Assembly (NCBI GenBank): GCA_009377745.1
Contig: WHTK01000009.1
Location: 21,184 to 85,183, forward strand
Origin: Dehalococcoidia bacterium
GTDB taxonomy: Bacteria > Chloroflexota > Dehalococcoidia > DSTF01 > WHTK01
DNA: 64,000 nt
Reading direction: 5' to 3'
This document shows, in pieces, positions 17,856 to 26,824 of the stretch. The position numbers and the translations under genes were made by a program. How positions within the stretch are numbered: the stretch's first letter is position 1; each line of letters opens with the position of its first letter. A model generated the notes under the pieces. That model ran no database searches. It was not told the DNA's origin and saw only the letters and a list, made by a program, of their open reading frames with translations.

Positions 17856-18172
17856 TGATGCAATCGAACGAGGGAGTGACGGCTAAGGAACGAGACCGCT
17901 CTTCCAACGGTGACGGAAATCGTCTCGCCTTAGACCTCTCATGCTGAGAGAGGGGACAATTAATTGAAGGCCGGCCCATGGGTCTGAAATGCGTCTACCC
18001 GGCGGAAGATACCAACTCCCGGGTATAGAGTCAGTGCTCCCTGGACGCTTAGCGACAGCAATCCTGGACCGACAAATCTAACATTGCTATTGCCAGTGGT
18101 TGACTGACGGGCCATTGGTCTCGTGCGGGCAACAGCGCATACCTCACTAGGTCGTCGTGAAGTTTCATTTCT

Positions 18173-18207
18173 TGACCTCAGGTTACATATTCTGTAATGT
18201 GAGGCCA
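18173..18207 (+). promoter_or_regulatory. Long inverted repeat, regulator binding site candidate
   Basis: TGACCTCAGGTTACA and TGTAATGTGAGGCCA are inverted around a TATTC spacer, matching at 12 of 15 positions. The site lies about 95 bp upstream of the zinc-ribbon gene. Size and symmetry fit an IclR- or GntR-type dimer; an IclR gene lies at 22369-23109. Confidence 0.5.
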
Positions 18208-18302
18208 AATAATGAACACTGGTAGGTCGCATTTATAAGAGAACAGTCCTTGAAGAACTGGACTCATGCCCAAACTAGTTCTAAGCCAGAAAGGAAGTAC
18301 TC

Positions 18303-18515
18303 ATGGAACCGATGAGGTGCCCATCCTGCAATCAAGTTGTATATAACGGTGGTACAGGCAAGGAAAAGCAAACCTGTCCACACTGCGGTGTCGAAATGAC
18401 TGGACCGAACGAAGGCTCCAAGATTGAGGAGAAGGTGCCTCTCGCTGACCTGGCTGCGGAGGAACGTGCGCGCATAGACTGGCTGGCTGAGAACTTCGAC
18501 GAGGAACCTGCATAA
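18303..18515 (+). CDS. Small zinc-ribbon protein
   Basis: 70 residues. Two CxxC knuckles, CPSC near residue 6 and CPHC near residue 28, form a zinc ribbon. An acidic helical tail (LADLAAEERARIDWLAENFD) follows. AGAAAGGAAG upstream is a good ribosome binding site. Such small proteins are usually nucleic-acid binding or assembly factors; the tail has no known motif. It is transcribed alone, convergent with the ferredoxin reductase, behind the inverted repeat at 18173-18207. Confidence 0.8.
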   Translation: MEPMRCPSCNQVVYNGGTGKEKQTCPHCGVEMTGPNEGSKIEEKVPLADLAAEERARIDWLAENFDEEPA

Positions 18516-18769
18516 GGCCAGCATGCCCCGTAGCAGGCGAATGCATCACATTGAGCTTCGAGCCGTAGACGTCCTGTATGCCCGGTCTGGCGGAGTCGAT
18601 CCAAAGTATCCAGTCATGAAAATACAGCTCGTATTCCGCCGACCTGTTACCGCAAAGGTTTCAGTCATGCGCCTGGGGATCTACGGCCTGCAAGGCGCCT
18701 GGTGACTGCCGGCGAATGACCTGGCATGGACTGCGCAAATTGACCCCCCTGGTGCCAAGAGTCAGCCGG

Positions 18770-20005
18770 CTAGTTGAGCAATGCCGCCACAGGAAAATCG
18801 ACGTTTGCCAAGTCGCTCTCGTGCCCATGTAGATTTCTCTTCGCAAGAATCAGGCGACGGAAGACACTAAAGTCACGTGGCTCGAGATTAACGGCAAAGT
18901 ATGCCGTCAAGTACCCCTTCTTCAGATAAAGAACGGCAAACTTGTCGACTGCGTTACTCGCGCGCCGGATCACTTGATCATGCTCTTCTTCATCGCCAGC
19001 GAACTCGAGATGGAGGTCAAAAATATCCGACCAGACGTAACTTAGAAAGTTATATCTATCCTTGCCGCCCGCCATATTCCGGCCGGCGATTTGCCCCGTG
19101 TATTCGGCATGGCCCCAATGCTCCACGCGTCGCCGCTTTTCGAAGATGGAGTCCGGATAGTTAATTACATCGCCCGCGGCGTAGATATCAGGATGTGATG
19201 TGCGGAGTTCATGGTCCACGACCACGCCGTTGTCGATCTGAAGTTCGGCAGATGCAGCCAATTCGACATTGGGTCGGATGCCAATGCCGACGATGACCAT
19301 ATCGCATTCCGCTACTTGGCCGTGTTGCGTAACAACGGCGGTAACCCGACCTTCTCCTCGGAACTCCATTACGGGATCGCCGGTGATGAACTCAACACCT
19401 CGCTCGTGGCAGTAGTCCTTGATGTATGCCGCCAGGCTGGCATCTGCAAAACGTGGCCATACGTGCGCCGCCGCCTCGATTACTGTCACTTTGAGTCCAA
19501 TACTAACGAGCGAGGCCGCGACTTCCAGGCCGATAAAGCCAGCTCCAACGACTACAGCTCGACTCCCTTTGGTCGCTTCATTCCGTATGGCGGATGCATC
19601 TGTGGCTGTTCGCAGGTAATGAATCCCCGCCAAGTCGCTGCCAGGAATTGTCAATGAAACAGGCCGTCCGCCGGTTGCAAGCAGCGCCTTGTCGAAGTCA
19701 ATGCTGTCGCCGTTGGCTAAGATCGCCTTGTGAGCATTGGGTTCTAGGCCTGTCACCGCGGTGCCGAGAACGAGGTCGACTCTAAGTGAGTCAGACCAAA
19801 TCTTGGGCTCGTCAAACAGGATGTCGCCGCGGTCTTTCTCGCCGCGCAGAAACTCCTTGGAGAGTGGCGGCCTGTCATACGGAAGGTCTGGCTCGTCGCC
19901 GACAAGCAGGATTCGACCTTCGGAATCCGTGCGACGGATCTGCTTCGCCGCATGGTAGGCAGCAAGACCGCCACCAATCAGTAGGTAGGTTGTCGCTCTA
20001 TTCAA
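18770..20005 (-). CDS. FAD-dependent ferredoxin reductase (BphA4/rubredoxin-reductase type)
   Basis: 411 residues. An N-terminal FAD Rossmann motif reads LLIGGGLAAYHAA (about 8-20). A second, NAD-binding motif reads VVVGAGFIGLEVAASL (about 150-165). The FAD-binding block near residue 280 is DIYAAGDVINYP. PYDRPPLSKEFL is the usual active-site-region signature of oxygenase-coupled reductases, and the C-terminal reductase domain follows. It would pass electrons from NAD(P)H through a Rieske ferredoxin to the Rieske oxygenases, so it completes the electron chain together with the gene at 23346. The likely start is TTG 20005 behind a GTGAGG site. Confidence 0.92.
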   Translation of the reverse strand: MNRATTYLLIGGGLAAYHAAKQIRRTDSEGRILLVGDEPDLPYDRPPLSKEFLRGEKDRGDILFDEPKIWSDSLRVDLVLGTAVTGLEPNAHKAILANGDSIDFDKALLATGGRPVSLTIPGSDLAGIHYLRTATDASAIRNEATKGSRAVVVGAGFIGLEVAASLVSIGLKVTVIEAAAHVWPRFADASLAAYIKDYCHERGVEFITGDPVMEFRGEGRVTAVVTQHGQVAECDMVIVGIGIRPNVELAASAELQIDNGVVVDHELRTSHPDIYAAGDVINYPDSIFEKRRRVEHWGHAEYTGQIAGRNMAGGKDRYNFLSYVWSDIFDLHLEFAGDEEEHDQVIRRASNAVDKFAVLYLKKGYLTAYFAVNLEPRDFSVFRRLILAKRNLHGHESDLANVDFPVAALLN

Positions 20006-20192
20006 AACACAGCCTCACTAGGCACTTTGGGGATCATTTGTACGAAAATTCAGCCGACGCGGCGAGCCCCGACCTGTCTGAAAGTGTAGGACCTTTGTGA
20101 CGACCTAATGGGGGTTCAGGGCCGATGTGGCAGCGGAGCTGGGGAGAAATTCCGTCACCACCTCGGCCAGTCGCGATCGGTGCTGTACTAAG

Positions 20193-20621
20193 TTAGCTCT
20201 TTGGCGTGAAGTCCAAATCCGGTGGTGGCGTATCGGGGAGCATCCAGACTATGTAGTCGCGACCAAGGCTCGTATGAATTTCGTTGGCTGCGATAATCAT
20301 TTCGTCAAAGGCCACCGCAAATGCTTCGAAGTCTTTGTTAGCAATGGCCTCACGTAGCTTCGCAATGTGGGTAGCTGTAAACGACTTTAGTGACTCCTCA
20401 TAAAGAGGCCGAGTCATCGCGCCAATATTCATGAGCCCCTGAATCTCGGCGGCTTGGAACTCCGCATGTCGCCAGTTTCCTGCCTCGGCCGCGTAATAGA
20501 GCTTCCATGCTCGAGTTCCTATCTCCGGCATCAGGGTGCCAAGACCAGGAACGAATCGGTTTAGCTCTTCCAAAGTGAACTGCCTACGGGTCGGCCGCGG
20601 CTGCGTTGGTTCAGATGTCAT
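20193..20621 (-). CDS. Cytochrome c'-like helical protein that has lost its haem-binding cysteines
   Basis: 142 residues. FTLEELNRFVPGLGTLMPEI, then RAWKLYYAAEAGNWRHAEFQ and a C-terminal IHTSLGRDYIVWMLPDTPPP, match a family of single-haem c-type proteins. Relatives end CNACHxATGxxFIxxxxPxxPP. Here the CxxCH site reads A112-N-E-I115-H116, so both thioether cysteines are gone while the axial histidine remains. No signal peptide is present, so the protein should stay in the cytoplasm, where c-haem attachment would not occur. It may be a small-molecule or metal-binding protein built on the four-helix bundle. The family match is from pattern memory; the cysteine loss is read directly. It is divergent from the aldehyde dehydrogenase. 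Confidence 0.7.
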   Translation of the reverse strand: MTSEPTQPRPTRRQFTLEELNRFVPGLGTLMPEIGTRAWKLYYAAEAGNWRHAEFQAAEIQGLMNIGAMTRPLYEESLKSFTATHIAKLREAIANKDFEAFAVAFDEMIIAANEIHTSLGRDYIVWMLPDTPPPDLDFTPKS

Positions 20622-20717
20622 GTACGATCCTTCCTATTTACTCAATCAGGTGACAAGGTAGGCATATTCGCAATAATAGTCAATATTTTGATGCAGGGCT
20701 TCAGTTTATGGAATGTC

Positions 20718-20746
20718 TTGACAGATTTTGCGTCGAAGATTAACCT
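20718..20746 (+). promoter_or_regulatory. Promoter for aldehyde dehydrogenase
   Basis: TTGACA and TAACCT are separated by 17 bp, ending about 45 bp before ATG 20791. A consensus -35 and correct spacing make this a good candidate. Confidence 0.5.
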
Positions 20747-20790
20747 CCAGAAACTCTGATGTGACGCGCTCTGCACCAAGGAGGACTCAG

Positions 20791-22299
20791 ATGGCAGCAC
20801 CAGCTATTCCTAGTCTGGACGTACCAGCGCTTATTCCGGCGAACTCGCACTACATCGGCGGCCAGTGGGTCCGCGGCTCGACGGATGAGACAATTGACGT
20901 GATCAACCCGGCCACGCGCGAGGTCCTGCAGCGAGTCGCCCGCGGCCGCGAGGCCGACATAGACCTCGCCGTCCGCACGGCCCATGCCGCTTTCCCGCAG
21001 TGGCGGGACATGAACCCGACTACCCGCGGCAATCTGCTGCGCAAGTGGGCCGATCTTCTCAACCAGCACGGCCATGAGCTCAGCCTCCTCGGGTCGCTCG
21101 AAGTGGGCCGCCCCTTCCGGGGCGGCGGTGGCGGTGAAGGCGCGGCGGGCCGTCTGCCCTACTACGCCTCACAGGCCGACAAGATCACTGGCGATACCCT
21201 GCCCGTTACCCGGCCGGACGTCCTGGCCTTCACTCTACGGGAGCCTTTCGGCGTCTGCGGCGTCATCGTTCCTTGGAACGGACCCCTTGGCATGATGCTG
21301 AACGGCGGCGCCGCCGCCCTCGCGGCCGGCAACACGATCGTCGTAAAGCCGGCGGAGGACGCCCCCCTGGCCTGCCTGCTGGCTATCAGCCTAGCTAAGG
21401 AAGCCGGTATCCCGGACGGCGTCGTCAACATAGTTAGCGGCTACGGCCCAGAGGCGGGCGCTGCCCTGCCAGTGCACCCCCTCGTGCGTCACATGAGCTT
21501 CACCGGCTCACCCGAAAGCGGCCAAAAGGTGATGGAGGGCTGCGCCAAGAACCTCATCCCTCTACACCTCGAACTTGGCGGCAAGTCCCCCCAGATCATT
21601 CTCAAGGACGCCGATCTTAGTAAGGTCATCCCCTTGATCAGCAGCAACATCATTGCCAACACCGGCCAGATCTGCTACGCCGGCACTCGCATCGTCGTCG
21701 AGGATAGCGTCCGGCCTCTCGTGGTCGAAGGCGTGGCAGAACGTCTTGAGAAAGTGCGCGTGGGCCCCTGGTACGAGGACGTGCAGATGGGCCCCCTGAT
21801 CAACGAGAAGCAGGAGAACCGTGTCGTCACTTATATGAACCTCGGCCAGGAGGAAGGCGCGAAGCTGGTCACTGGCGGCCACAAGCTGAGCGGCGATGTC
21901 TACGACCGTGGCTTCTTCGTAGAGCCGACCCTATTCGACGAGGTGAAGTCGGACATGCGCATCGCCCAGGAGGAGATCTTCGGACCGGTACTCTCAGTCA
22001 TGGGCTTCACGGACGCCGAGGAGGCGATCGAGATCGCCAATGGCACGAAGTACGGCCTCGCCGCCTCCGTCTGGACGAACGACATCCGGCGAGCCCAGAT
22101 GATCGTCCGCAAGCTCCAGGCCGGCCAGGTCTACGTAAATACCTACGGCCACTCCGGCGTTATCGGCGCGCCCTTCGGCGGCTACAAGAACAGCGGCTTC
22201 GGCCGCACCGGCGGCTTCGACACGATCATGCAATACCTCCAAGTGAAGAGCGTGATCATGGACGCGGGCGAAGGTGGTCGCGGTCGCGGCGGCGAATAG
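20791..22299 (+). CDS. Aldehyde dehydrogenase family protein
   Basis: 502 residues from ATG 20791 behind AAGGAGG. The cofactor loop FGVCGVIVPWNGP, the catalytic glutamate in LELGGKSPQ (about 268) and the nucleophilic cysteine in NTGQICYAGTR (about 302) are all present, as is EEIFGPVLSVM. It would oxidise an aldehyde to the acid with NAD(P)+, possibly a semialdehyde formed after extradiol ring cleavage. At about residues 108-114 a run of Gly (FRGGGGGEG) replaces the usual charged loop, and the C-terminus ends in a Gly/Arg tail (GEGGRGRGGE) that typical family members lack. A strong terminator follows. Confidence 0.95.
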   Translation: MAAPAIPSLDVPALIPANSHYIGGQWVRGSTDETIDVINPATREVLQRVARGREADIDLAVRTAHAAFPQWRDMNPTTRGNLLRKWADLLNQHGHELSLLGSLEVGRPFRGGGGGEGAAGRLPYYASQADKITGDTLPVTRPDVLAFTLREPFGVCGVIVPWNGPLGMMLNGGAAALAAGNTIVVKPAEDAPLACLLAISLAKEAGIPDGVVNIVSGYGPEAGAALPVHPLVRHMSFTGSPESGQKVMEGCAKNLIPLHLELGGKSPQIILKDADLSKVIPLISSNIIANTGQICYAGTRIVVEDSVRPLVVEGVAERLEKVRVGPWYEDVQMGPLINEKQENRVVTYMNLGQEEGAKLVTGGHKLSGDVYDRGFFVEPTLFDEVKSDMRIAQEEIFGPVLSVMGFTDAEEAIEIANGTKYGLAASVWTNDIRRAQMIVRKLQAGQVYVNTYGHSGVIGAPFGGYKNSGFGRTGGFDTIMQYLQVKSVIMDAGEGGRGRGGE

Positions 22300-22321
22300 C
22301 CACTTATCCGTGATAGGAGGA

Positions 22322-22341
22322 GGGCCTCCGATTGGAGGCCC
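22322..22341 (+). terminator. Rho-independent terminator after aldehyde dehydrogenase
   Basis: GGGCCTCC-GATT-GGAGGCCC forms an 8-bp GC stem with a tetraloop, followed by CTCTTCTTGCCTTCTT. It lies 22 bp after the stop codon and also separates the convergent IclR gene. Confidence 0.75.
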
Positions 22342-22368
22342 CTCTTCTTGCCTTCTTGATGATGAAGG

Positions 22369-23109
22369 TCAGTCGAGCAAATCTAGGACGTTCGCTACTC
22401 GCCGCGTCGTGGAACATCGCGCAGTACAGTCAACGAGAGAACTCGTCCAGAATGCTCTGTCGTCCGCAGATGGCTGAGAGGGGGCCGTCAACACGATCGC
22501 TGCCGGCCCTTGCTCGTCATAGAACACCGGCGCAGCAGCCAAATAGGAAGAAGACTTCTCATTTCGTTCTGCAAAGCCACGTTGCGCGATGACATCCAAT
22601 TCCGCTCGAAGCTCGTCGATGGCTTCCTTCGATACGGTTTCGTTCGCTAGAAGTTCATCCCTTTCTTGCGTTGGCAAGGCCGCTACCACAGCCAACCCTA
22701 TGATGCTTTCACTCCAGTGGTATCGACGCAAAAACGGTGCCGTGAAGCAATCATTGCCTTCCCACGCAACGCGCTCCATACCGACAATCCAGTTCCGATC
22801 TCGTAGCAACAGATACACAGACTGACGAATCTTGGCTGCCAGCGCGGCCATTTCTTGCTGCACCAAGGGCGGCGGCGAATATCTCTTAGCGGCGCTGAAT
22901 CCCCAGTGATAAAAGGACAATGTCAAGTAGTAACGTCGGGCCTGCGCATCTCGGCCGACCATACTTGTGGCGGCCATTGATTCCAATATTCTGCGGGCAG
23001 CTTGATTCGTAGTGCGCAGATGTGTAGCCAGCTCGGACGTGGTCACGCCTTCTGGAAACTGCGATAGATAGTCAATTACGGACGTAAGACGGTCCGCTGC
23101 CGAAGCCAT
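22369..23109 (-). CDS. IclR family transcriptional regulator
   Basis: 246 residues. An N-terminal winged helix (VIDYLSQFPEGVTTSELATH, then ARRILESMAATSMVGRD) is followed by the IclR effector domain (VYLLLRDRNWIVGMERV...SESIIGLAVVAALP). IclR regulators commonly control aromatic catabolic operons and bind aromatic acids. It is convergent with the aldehyde dehydrogenase and lies between it and the Rieske ferredoxin gene. The tandem 20-bp repeats at 12942 or the inverted repeat at 18173 could be targets; that is inference. Confidence 0.9.
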   Translation of the reverse strand: MASAADRLTSVIDYLSQFPEGVTTSELATHLRTTNQAARRILESMAATSMVGRDAQARRYYLTLSFYHWGFSAAKRYSPPPLVQQEMAALAAKIRQSVYLLLRDRNWIVGMERVAWEGNDCFTAPFLRRYHWSESIIGLAVVAALPTQERDELLANETVSKEAIDELRAELDVIAQRGFAERNEKSSSYLAAAPVFYDEQGPAAIVLTAPSQPSADDRAFWTSSLVDCTARCSTTRRVANVLDLLD

Positions 23110-23345
23110 GGTGGCTATCCCTTTGGTAAGTGGCCGCTTAGCTTAATAAATATCGACTTTGCAAGTTTCTATCCAATGATACAAGAGCCAGCATGGCTGC
23201 CACAGATTGCTGAACACGTTCGAAAATTAATTCTGACCTGCTGTTTTCAGAACTACTAATACTCGCCTTTCTAGTGCAATCATTCCGGTACCGTTTGGAA
23301 CAGTACGCATGACTGGAATTAGCAGACGAAACTGATGCCACAGGG

Positions 23346-23687
23346 TTAGCTCGTTCGCTGCACAAGGTCGGGAGTGACTAAAACGACGTTCCCGTCTTCG
23401 ACGCGGATAGGATAGGTCCGCAGTGGGTCCGCGGCAGGGCCACCGTTCGGATCGCCCGTTGCAATGTTGAAGCTGGAGCCATGCCACCAACAGATGACGT
23501 CCATGCCCTCGACCGGACTGCCGATTAGCTCGACGCCCATGTGCGAGCAATAGTTGCTCACGGCGTAGAAGCGGTCGTCCATCCTCACCACGGCAATGCT
23601 GATGCCGTCCAGCTCGAATGCACGCAGGACGCGCGGAAAAAACTCTTCGACTTTACCAATAGTATGATCAGGCACCCACAACTCCAT
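23346..23687 (-). CDS. Rieske-type [2Fe-2S] ferredoxin
   Basis: 113 residues with one Rieske domain: CSH (about 48-50) and CWWH (about 66-69) supply the cluster ligands, and SSFNIATGDPNGGPA is the usual following loop. There is no catalytic domain, so it is a soluble electron carrier of the BphA3/NirD type, suited to link the reductase at 18770 with the oxygenases. TATAAT (minus strand, 23695-23700) ends 7 nt before the ATG, so the message is probably leaderless. Confidence 0.9.
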   Translation of the reverse strand: MELWVPDHTIGKVEEFFPRVLRAFELDGISIAVVRMDDRFYAVSNYCSHMGVELIGSPVEGMDVICWWHGSSFNIATGDPNGGPAADPLRTYPIRVEDGNVVLVTPDLVQRTS

Positions 23688-24245
23688 TGTTCAAATTATA
23701 GCACGAGTGTTCAAAAATGTTATCTTTGGATTAGATTCTGAGTCAAGGAATTCAAATGGGCCAAGCCAAACAAAACTTCAAAGCAGACCAAAGGCCAGAC
23801 CGGAATAGATCGGAAGACCCGGCTGGGTGCGCATGTAGTCGCGACTTCCAGGCTCAGCATCTGGCCCCCAGGATCGGAATGGACGTGCAGGCCGTAGCCA
23901 CGGAATCGTCCTCGGAGCGAGGGCCGAGAGGGCGGCGGCACGTGGCGAGGCTTCCCCACCACGGAGAGAGGGCCGACACAACGCCGGGCCGGCATTGGCG
24001 GCCTCGCAGGCGTGCCGCGGATAATCTATCGCTCAGAGGTTTCCGGAGGATCTTCAAAATACTGGTGACCACTCGACTACCTTGCATCTTGCCGTCCAAG
24101 ATGCCGAGCCGTCTCGCAAACAATCTGGACATCCAGAAGCATGTCTAAGCCATGATTTGGGCAGCATTTTCCCGCCAACGACGGAGCAGGTGCGGCTGGT
24201 CGGCTGGGCTCAACAATGACGCCTGCGAGACATGTCTAGTCTTTG
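23688..24245. other. Intergenic spacer without a supported gene
   Basis: Apart from the -10 box of the ferredoxin gene nothing is recognisable. Open frames on both strands have Arg/Pro-rich translations without family resemblance. Confidence 0.5.
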
Positions 24246-25097
24246 ATGATTAGAAGAGTGGGCTTTCTGCAGCCTCCGGGGACCTTTGGCGAGGAGGCAG
24301 CCTTGCTTTATGCTCCAGACGCTGAACTGGTACCCCTACCATCTAATGGCGCCATCGTTGTTGCCGTTGAGACGGGCGACGTCGATGAAGGGGTTGTCCC
24401 AGTAGAAAACAGCCTTGACGGGCCGATCAACGAGACTCTGGACGGACTGATCCGCCATGAGCACGTTTACTTGCGCACGGAGCTCGTGTTGCCCGTGGAA
24501 CAGAACCTCATCGCCGCTAGAGGGACGACCATGGAGCAGATCACCGTAGTCATGTCCCACCCATCAGCGCTAGCTCAGTGTCGTGCCTTCCTGGAATCAA
24601 AGTTGCCATTGGCGCGGCTGGAGGCTACACTCTCGACGGCAGGAGCAGCGGCTGTGGCGGCGCGGCAATTCGGTACCGCAGCCATAGGCACACGACGAGC
24701 GGCAGAACTGGCTGGCGCCGAGATTCTTGCCGAGACAATCCAGGATACGGCCCACAACGTAACGCGCTTTCTGGCCCTAGGCCGGGAGGACGCGCGACCT
24801 TCTGGTCTGGACAAGACATCGATCGCCTTCATGGTGGCACATGACCAACCAGGCACGCTGCTGGGAGTTCTGCAAGAGTTGGCGGACCGCTCACTCAACC
24901 TCACGCGGATCGAATCGCGGCCTTCAAGGGAGAGCCTGGGTGTCTACGTCTTCCAGATCGATTTCGAAGGCCATCGCGAGGATCCGAGTGTAGCTGCGGC
25001 ACTATCAGGCATAGAGGCTCACGCTCAATATTTTAGATTGCTTGGCTCCTATCCGCAGGCAGTCAGGCAGACGGCGACAGACGGCAACGGAACTTGA
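24246..25097 (+). CDS. pheA: Prephenate dehydratase
   Basis: 283 residues. The dehydratase domain (about 1-180) starts RRVGFLQPPGTFGEEAAL and holds VVPVENSLDGPINETLDGL, GTAAIGTRRAAEL and DTAHNVTRFLAL, which carries the T-R-F active-site motif. The C-terminal ACT regulatory domain contains the phenylalanine-binding ESRPSRE motif (about 220). The enzyme converts prephenate to phenylpyruvate in phenylalanine synthesis and is feedback-inhibited by phenylalanine in the family. ATG 24246 follows an in-frame TTG; no clear Shine-Dalgarno sequence is visible. No other aromatic amino-acid genes are adjacent. Confidence 0.95.
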   Translation: MIRRVGFLQPPGTFGEEAALLYAPDAELVPLPSNGAIVVAVETGDVDEGVVPVENSLDGPINETLDGLIRHEHVYLRTELVLPVEQNLIAARGTTMEQITVVMSHPSALAQCRAFLESKLPLARLEATLSTAGAAAVAARQFGTAAIGTRRAAELAGAEILAETIQDTAHNVTRFLALGREDARPSGLDKTSIAFMVAHDQPGTLLGVLQELADRSLNLTRIESRPSRESLGVYVFQIDFEGHREDPSVAAALSGIEAHAQYFRLLGSYPQAVRQTATDGNGT

Positions 25098-25415
25098 TTG
25101 CGTCAAGCAGTGCCAAAAGCACTCGACGAAGATTGGCGGCCAATCAGTCTCCCTTACCACTCCAAGCGGTACTCGGGATCGGTGCCAGCCTCACGAGCTT
25201 GACTTCGGACCGGCACGGTTCAGCGTATTCTCATTCTAAGCCTCCGATGGCGCACTTCCTGGTCGGACGAGTATCTGACTTCCCGAGGGGAATCCTGTAT
25301 GGTCTAGGCGCGTCCCTCTGACGTCCCTGCCTTCCCTCCCCATTCGCGCTACTCAGCACGACCAAGCCTTGTTGTTCATCACGCCAGAGAGTCCTCTGGC
25401 TTAGAAGGATGTCTC

Positions 25416-25802
25416 ATGAACCAGACGGTGGAGGAGATCCCTAAGGGAATTGCGATCCCAAACACCCTCGTAAAAGTCCTGAACGAAGCGGAAGCGCAAC
25501 ACGGGCCAATTAAGCGCCAACAAGAAGCATTAAGCTTGCTCCAGAATCGTTCTTATTGGCCGAAACGAAAGGTACTAGGATGGCCCGCAGTGACTTCTGA
25601 GAAAGAGATGCTCGCCAGTCAGTTGTATGACCCTCGATTCTGTTCTTGCCAGCGAGCGCCAACGGGCTCGGGATCTCATACTTGCAGACTGGAATCTAAG
25701 GTCTTCTTCACCTTCAACTGCGTAGTACTTGATGTGGCCCAAGTCACGATTGAGGATCGCACGCTCTTCGGGTCGGCGGTTCAGTTGTGCGCTGCGACCT
25801 GA
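25416..25802 (+). CDS. Uncertain small protein
   Basis: 128 codons from an ATG preceded by GAAGGA at good spacing. The first 55 residues (MNQTVEEIPKGIAIPNTLVK, then EAEAQHGPIKRQQEALSLL) read like a real helical protein, but the later part is Cys-rich and irregular and the opposite strand also has a coherent frame. It may be a remnant. No family recognised. The 318 bp before it contain nothing I can support. Confidence 0.25.
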   Translation: MNQTVEEIPKGIAIPNTLVKVLNEAEAQHGPIKRQQEALSLLQNRSYWPKRKVLGWPAVTSEKEMLASQLYDPRFCSCQRAPTGSGSHTCRLESKVFFTFNCVVLDVAQVTIEDRTLFGSAVQLCAAT

Positions 25803-25960
25803 TGGTCCTGACGCAGGCCCACTTCCTGCCCAGGCTAGAGCTTACCTCCATCGGCGCGTCGGCCGCTCATTTTTGGCGCCGCCGCCTGATCTACTTGCAT
25901 ATAGGAGCGTCAAATCGTGTGGATGCCCAATGTCACTAACGTAGAGCTTTCTAAGCGAGG

Positions 25961-26278
25961 TCAGTCGGAGGTACGCCAGCGCTCGTCCACCGGATAAAGG
26001 TTGCGCAACCGGTGGTTAACGCCTCCTTCGGCACGGAACTCGCCTATTCGCTCACGGTACAGGGCGAGATGTGGCGTCCCCATGTGGGCCTGATGGGCCT
26101 CATCATCCTTATAAACCTCGTAATAAAAGAACGTATCCGGTTCACGCGTGTCCTCGAGTATGTCGAAGTTCACGCAACCCGGTTCTTCCAAGCAGAGCTT
26201 CGCATGCTGAGTGACGAACTCAATGAACTGCTCTCGCAACTCGGGCTTGATGTGCGATTCGATCAAGGTAATTACCAT
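25961..26278 (-). CDS. Antibiotic biosynthesis monooxygenase (ABM) domain protein
   Basis: 105 residues from ATG 26278, which has AAAGGAG just upstream; the longer open frame has no site. MVITLIESHIKPELREQFIE, then EEPGCVNFDILEDTREPDTF and FFYYEVYKDDEAHQAHMGTP, are the standard ferredoxin-like fold blocks of ABM/YgiN-type proteins. Members are cofactor-free oxygenases or isomerases acting on quinones and similar compounds. It stands alone between decayed sequence on both sides. Confidence 0.85.
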   Translation of the reverse strand: MVITLIESHIKPELREQFIEFVTQHAKLCLEEPGCVNFDILEDTREPDTFFYYEVYKDDEAHQAHMGTPHLALYRERIGEFRAEGGVNHRLRNLYPVDERWRTSD

Positions 26279-26490
26279 TTGACACTCCTTTGACGGTCTT
26301 CTTGAGGCAAGGAGAGATGAAGCAGGGCTGTGAAACACGATAAGAGTATCCGATTGGTGAAAGTATGCGGGTCGGCTTCCCGCCTTCGTGAAGCTCCTCT
26401 GCATGAAAGCTCAGTTGGGGCTCCTTCGCCCCGGTTCCGTAGCAGCCGTCTCTACCAGGCGTCTGACAAACAAATAACGTCTCGATCCTT

Positions 26491-26824
26491 CTACCAAAGT
26501 TGGTAGATATTGGCCAGGAGGACTGGACGGGCAGGGAAGTGCACCTTTCCTACGTAGGCGAGGCGAATGCGGTGCGCTTCGGGACGCCAATCTGAAGAGA
26601 TGACCATCTCTGTGTCGAAGGCCCACTGTCGCTCGTCAACGACGTGAAGCCGGTGTTCGTCTCCCCTGAAGAGGAGTTGCTGGCCGACGTTCCCCGCCGC
26701 CTCGTCCTTATAAATGATCGTCGCGCTGGAGGAACCATCACTTCACGCTCACGACCGACACGGCTGAGCCTGACACGATGCCTTCCACTAGGGCGCCCAC
26801 CGTTAGTTCCTCGAGTGCTGCCAC
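26491..26824 (-). pseudogene. N-terminal relic of a SNF2-type DEAD/DEAH helicase (DISARM-like family)
   Basis: From a GTG at 26824 behind GAGGT the minus strand reads VAALEELTVGALVEGIVSGS, then AVSVVSVK and a stop. A neighbouring frame continues YKDEAAGNVGQQLLF, then RGDEHRLHVVDERQ and RPEAHRIRLAY, and stops again at 26491. This is the conserved N-terminus of large SNF2-family helicases (typical: LEDLTPGxxVxGI...VSVxW...YKDxxGxxxxQLL...EAHRIRLAHLFDP), found in phage-defence clusters such as DISARM and relatives. At least one stop and one frameshift, plus loss of the helicase domains, show it is dead. It lies just upstream of the AbiE pair, which supports a former defence island. Confidence 0.6.

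Noticed and set aside
25580..25870. Coherent minus-strand frame (LNRRPEERAILNRDLGHIKY)
   Set aside because: No start codon, no ribosome binding site and no family resemblance; it overlaps an equally uncertain plus-strand frame.
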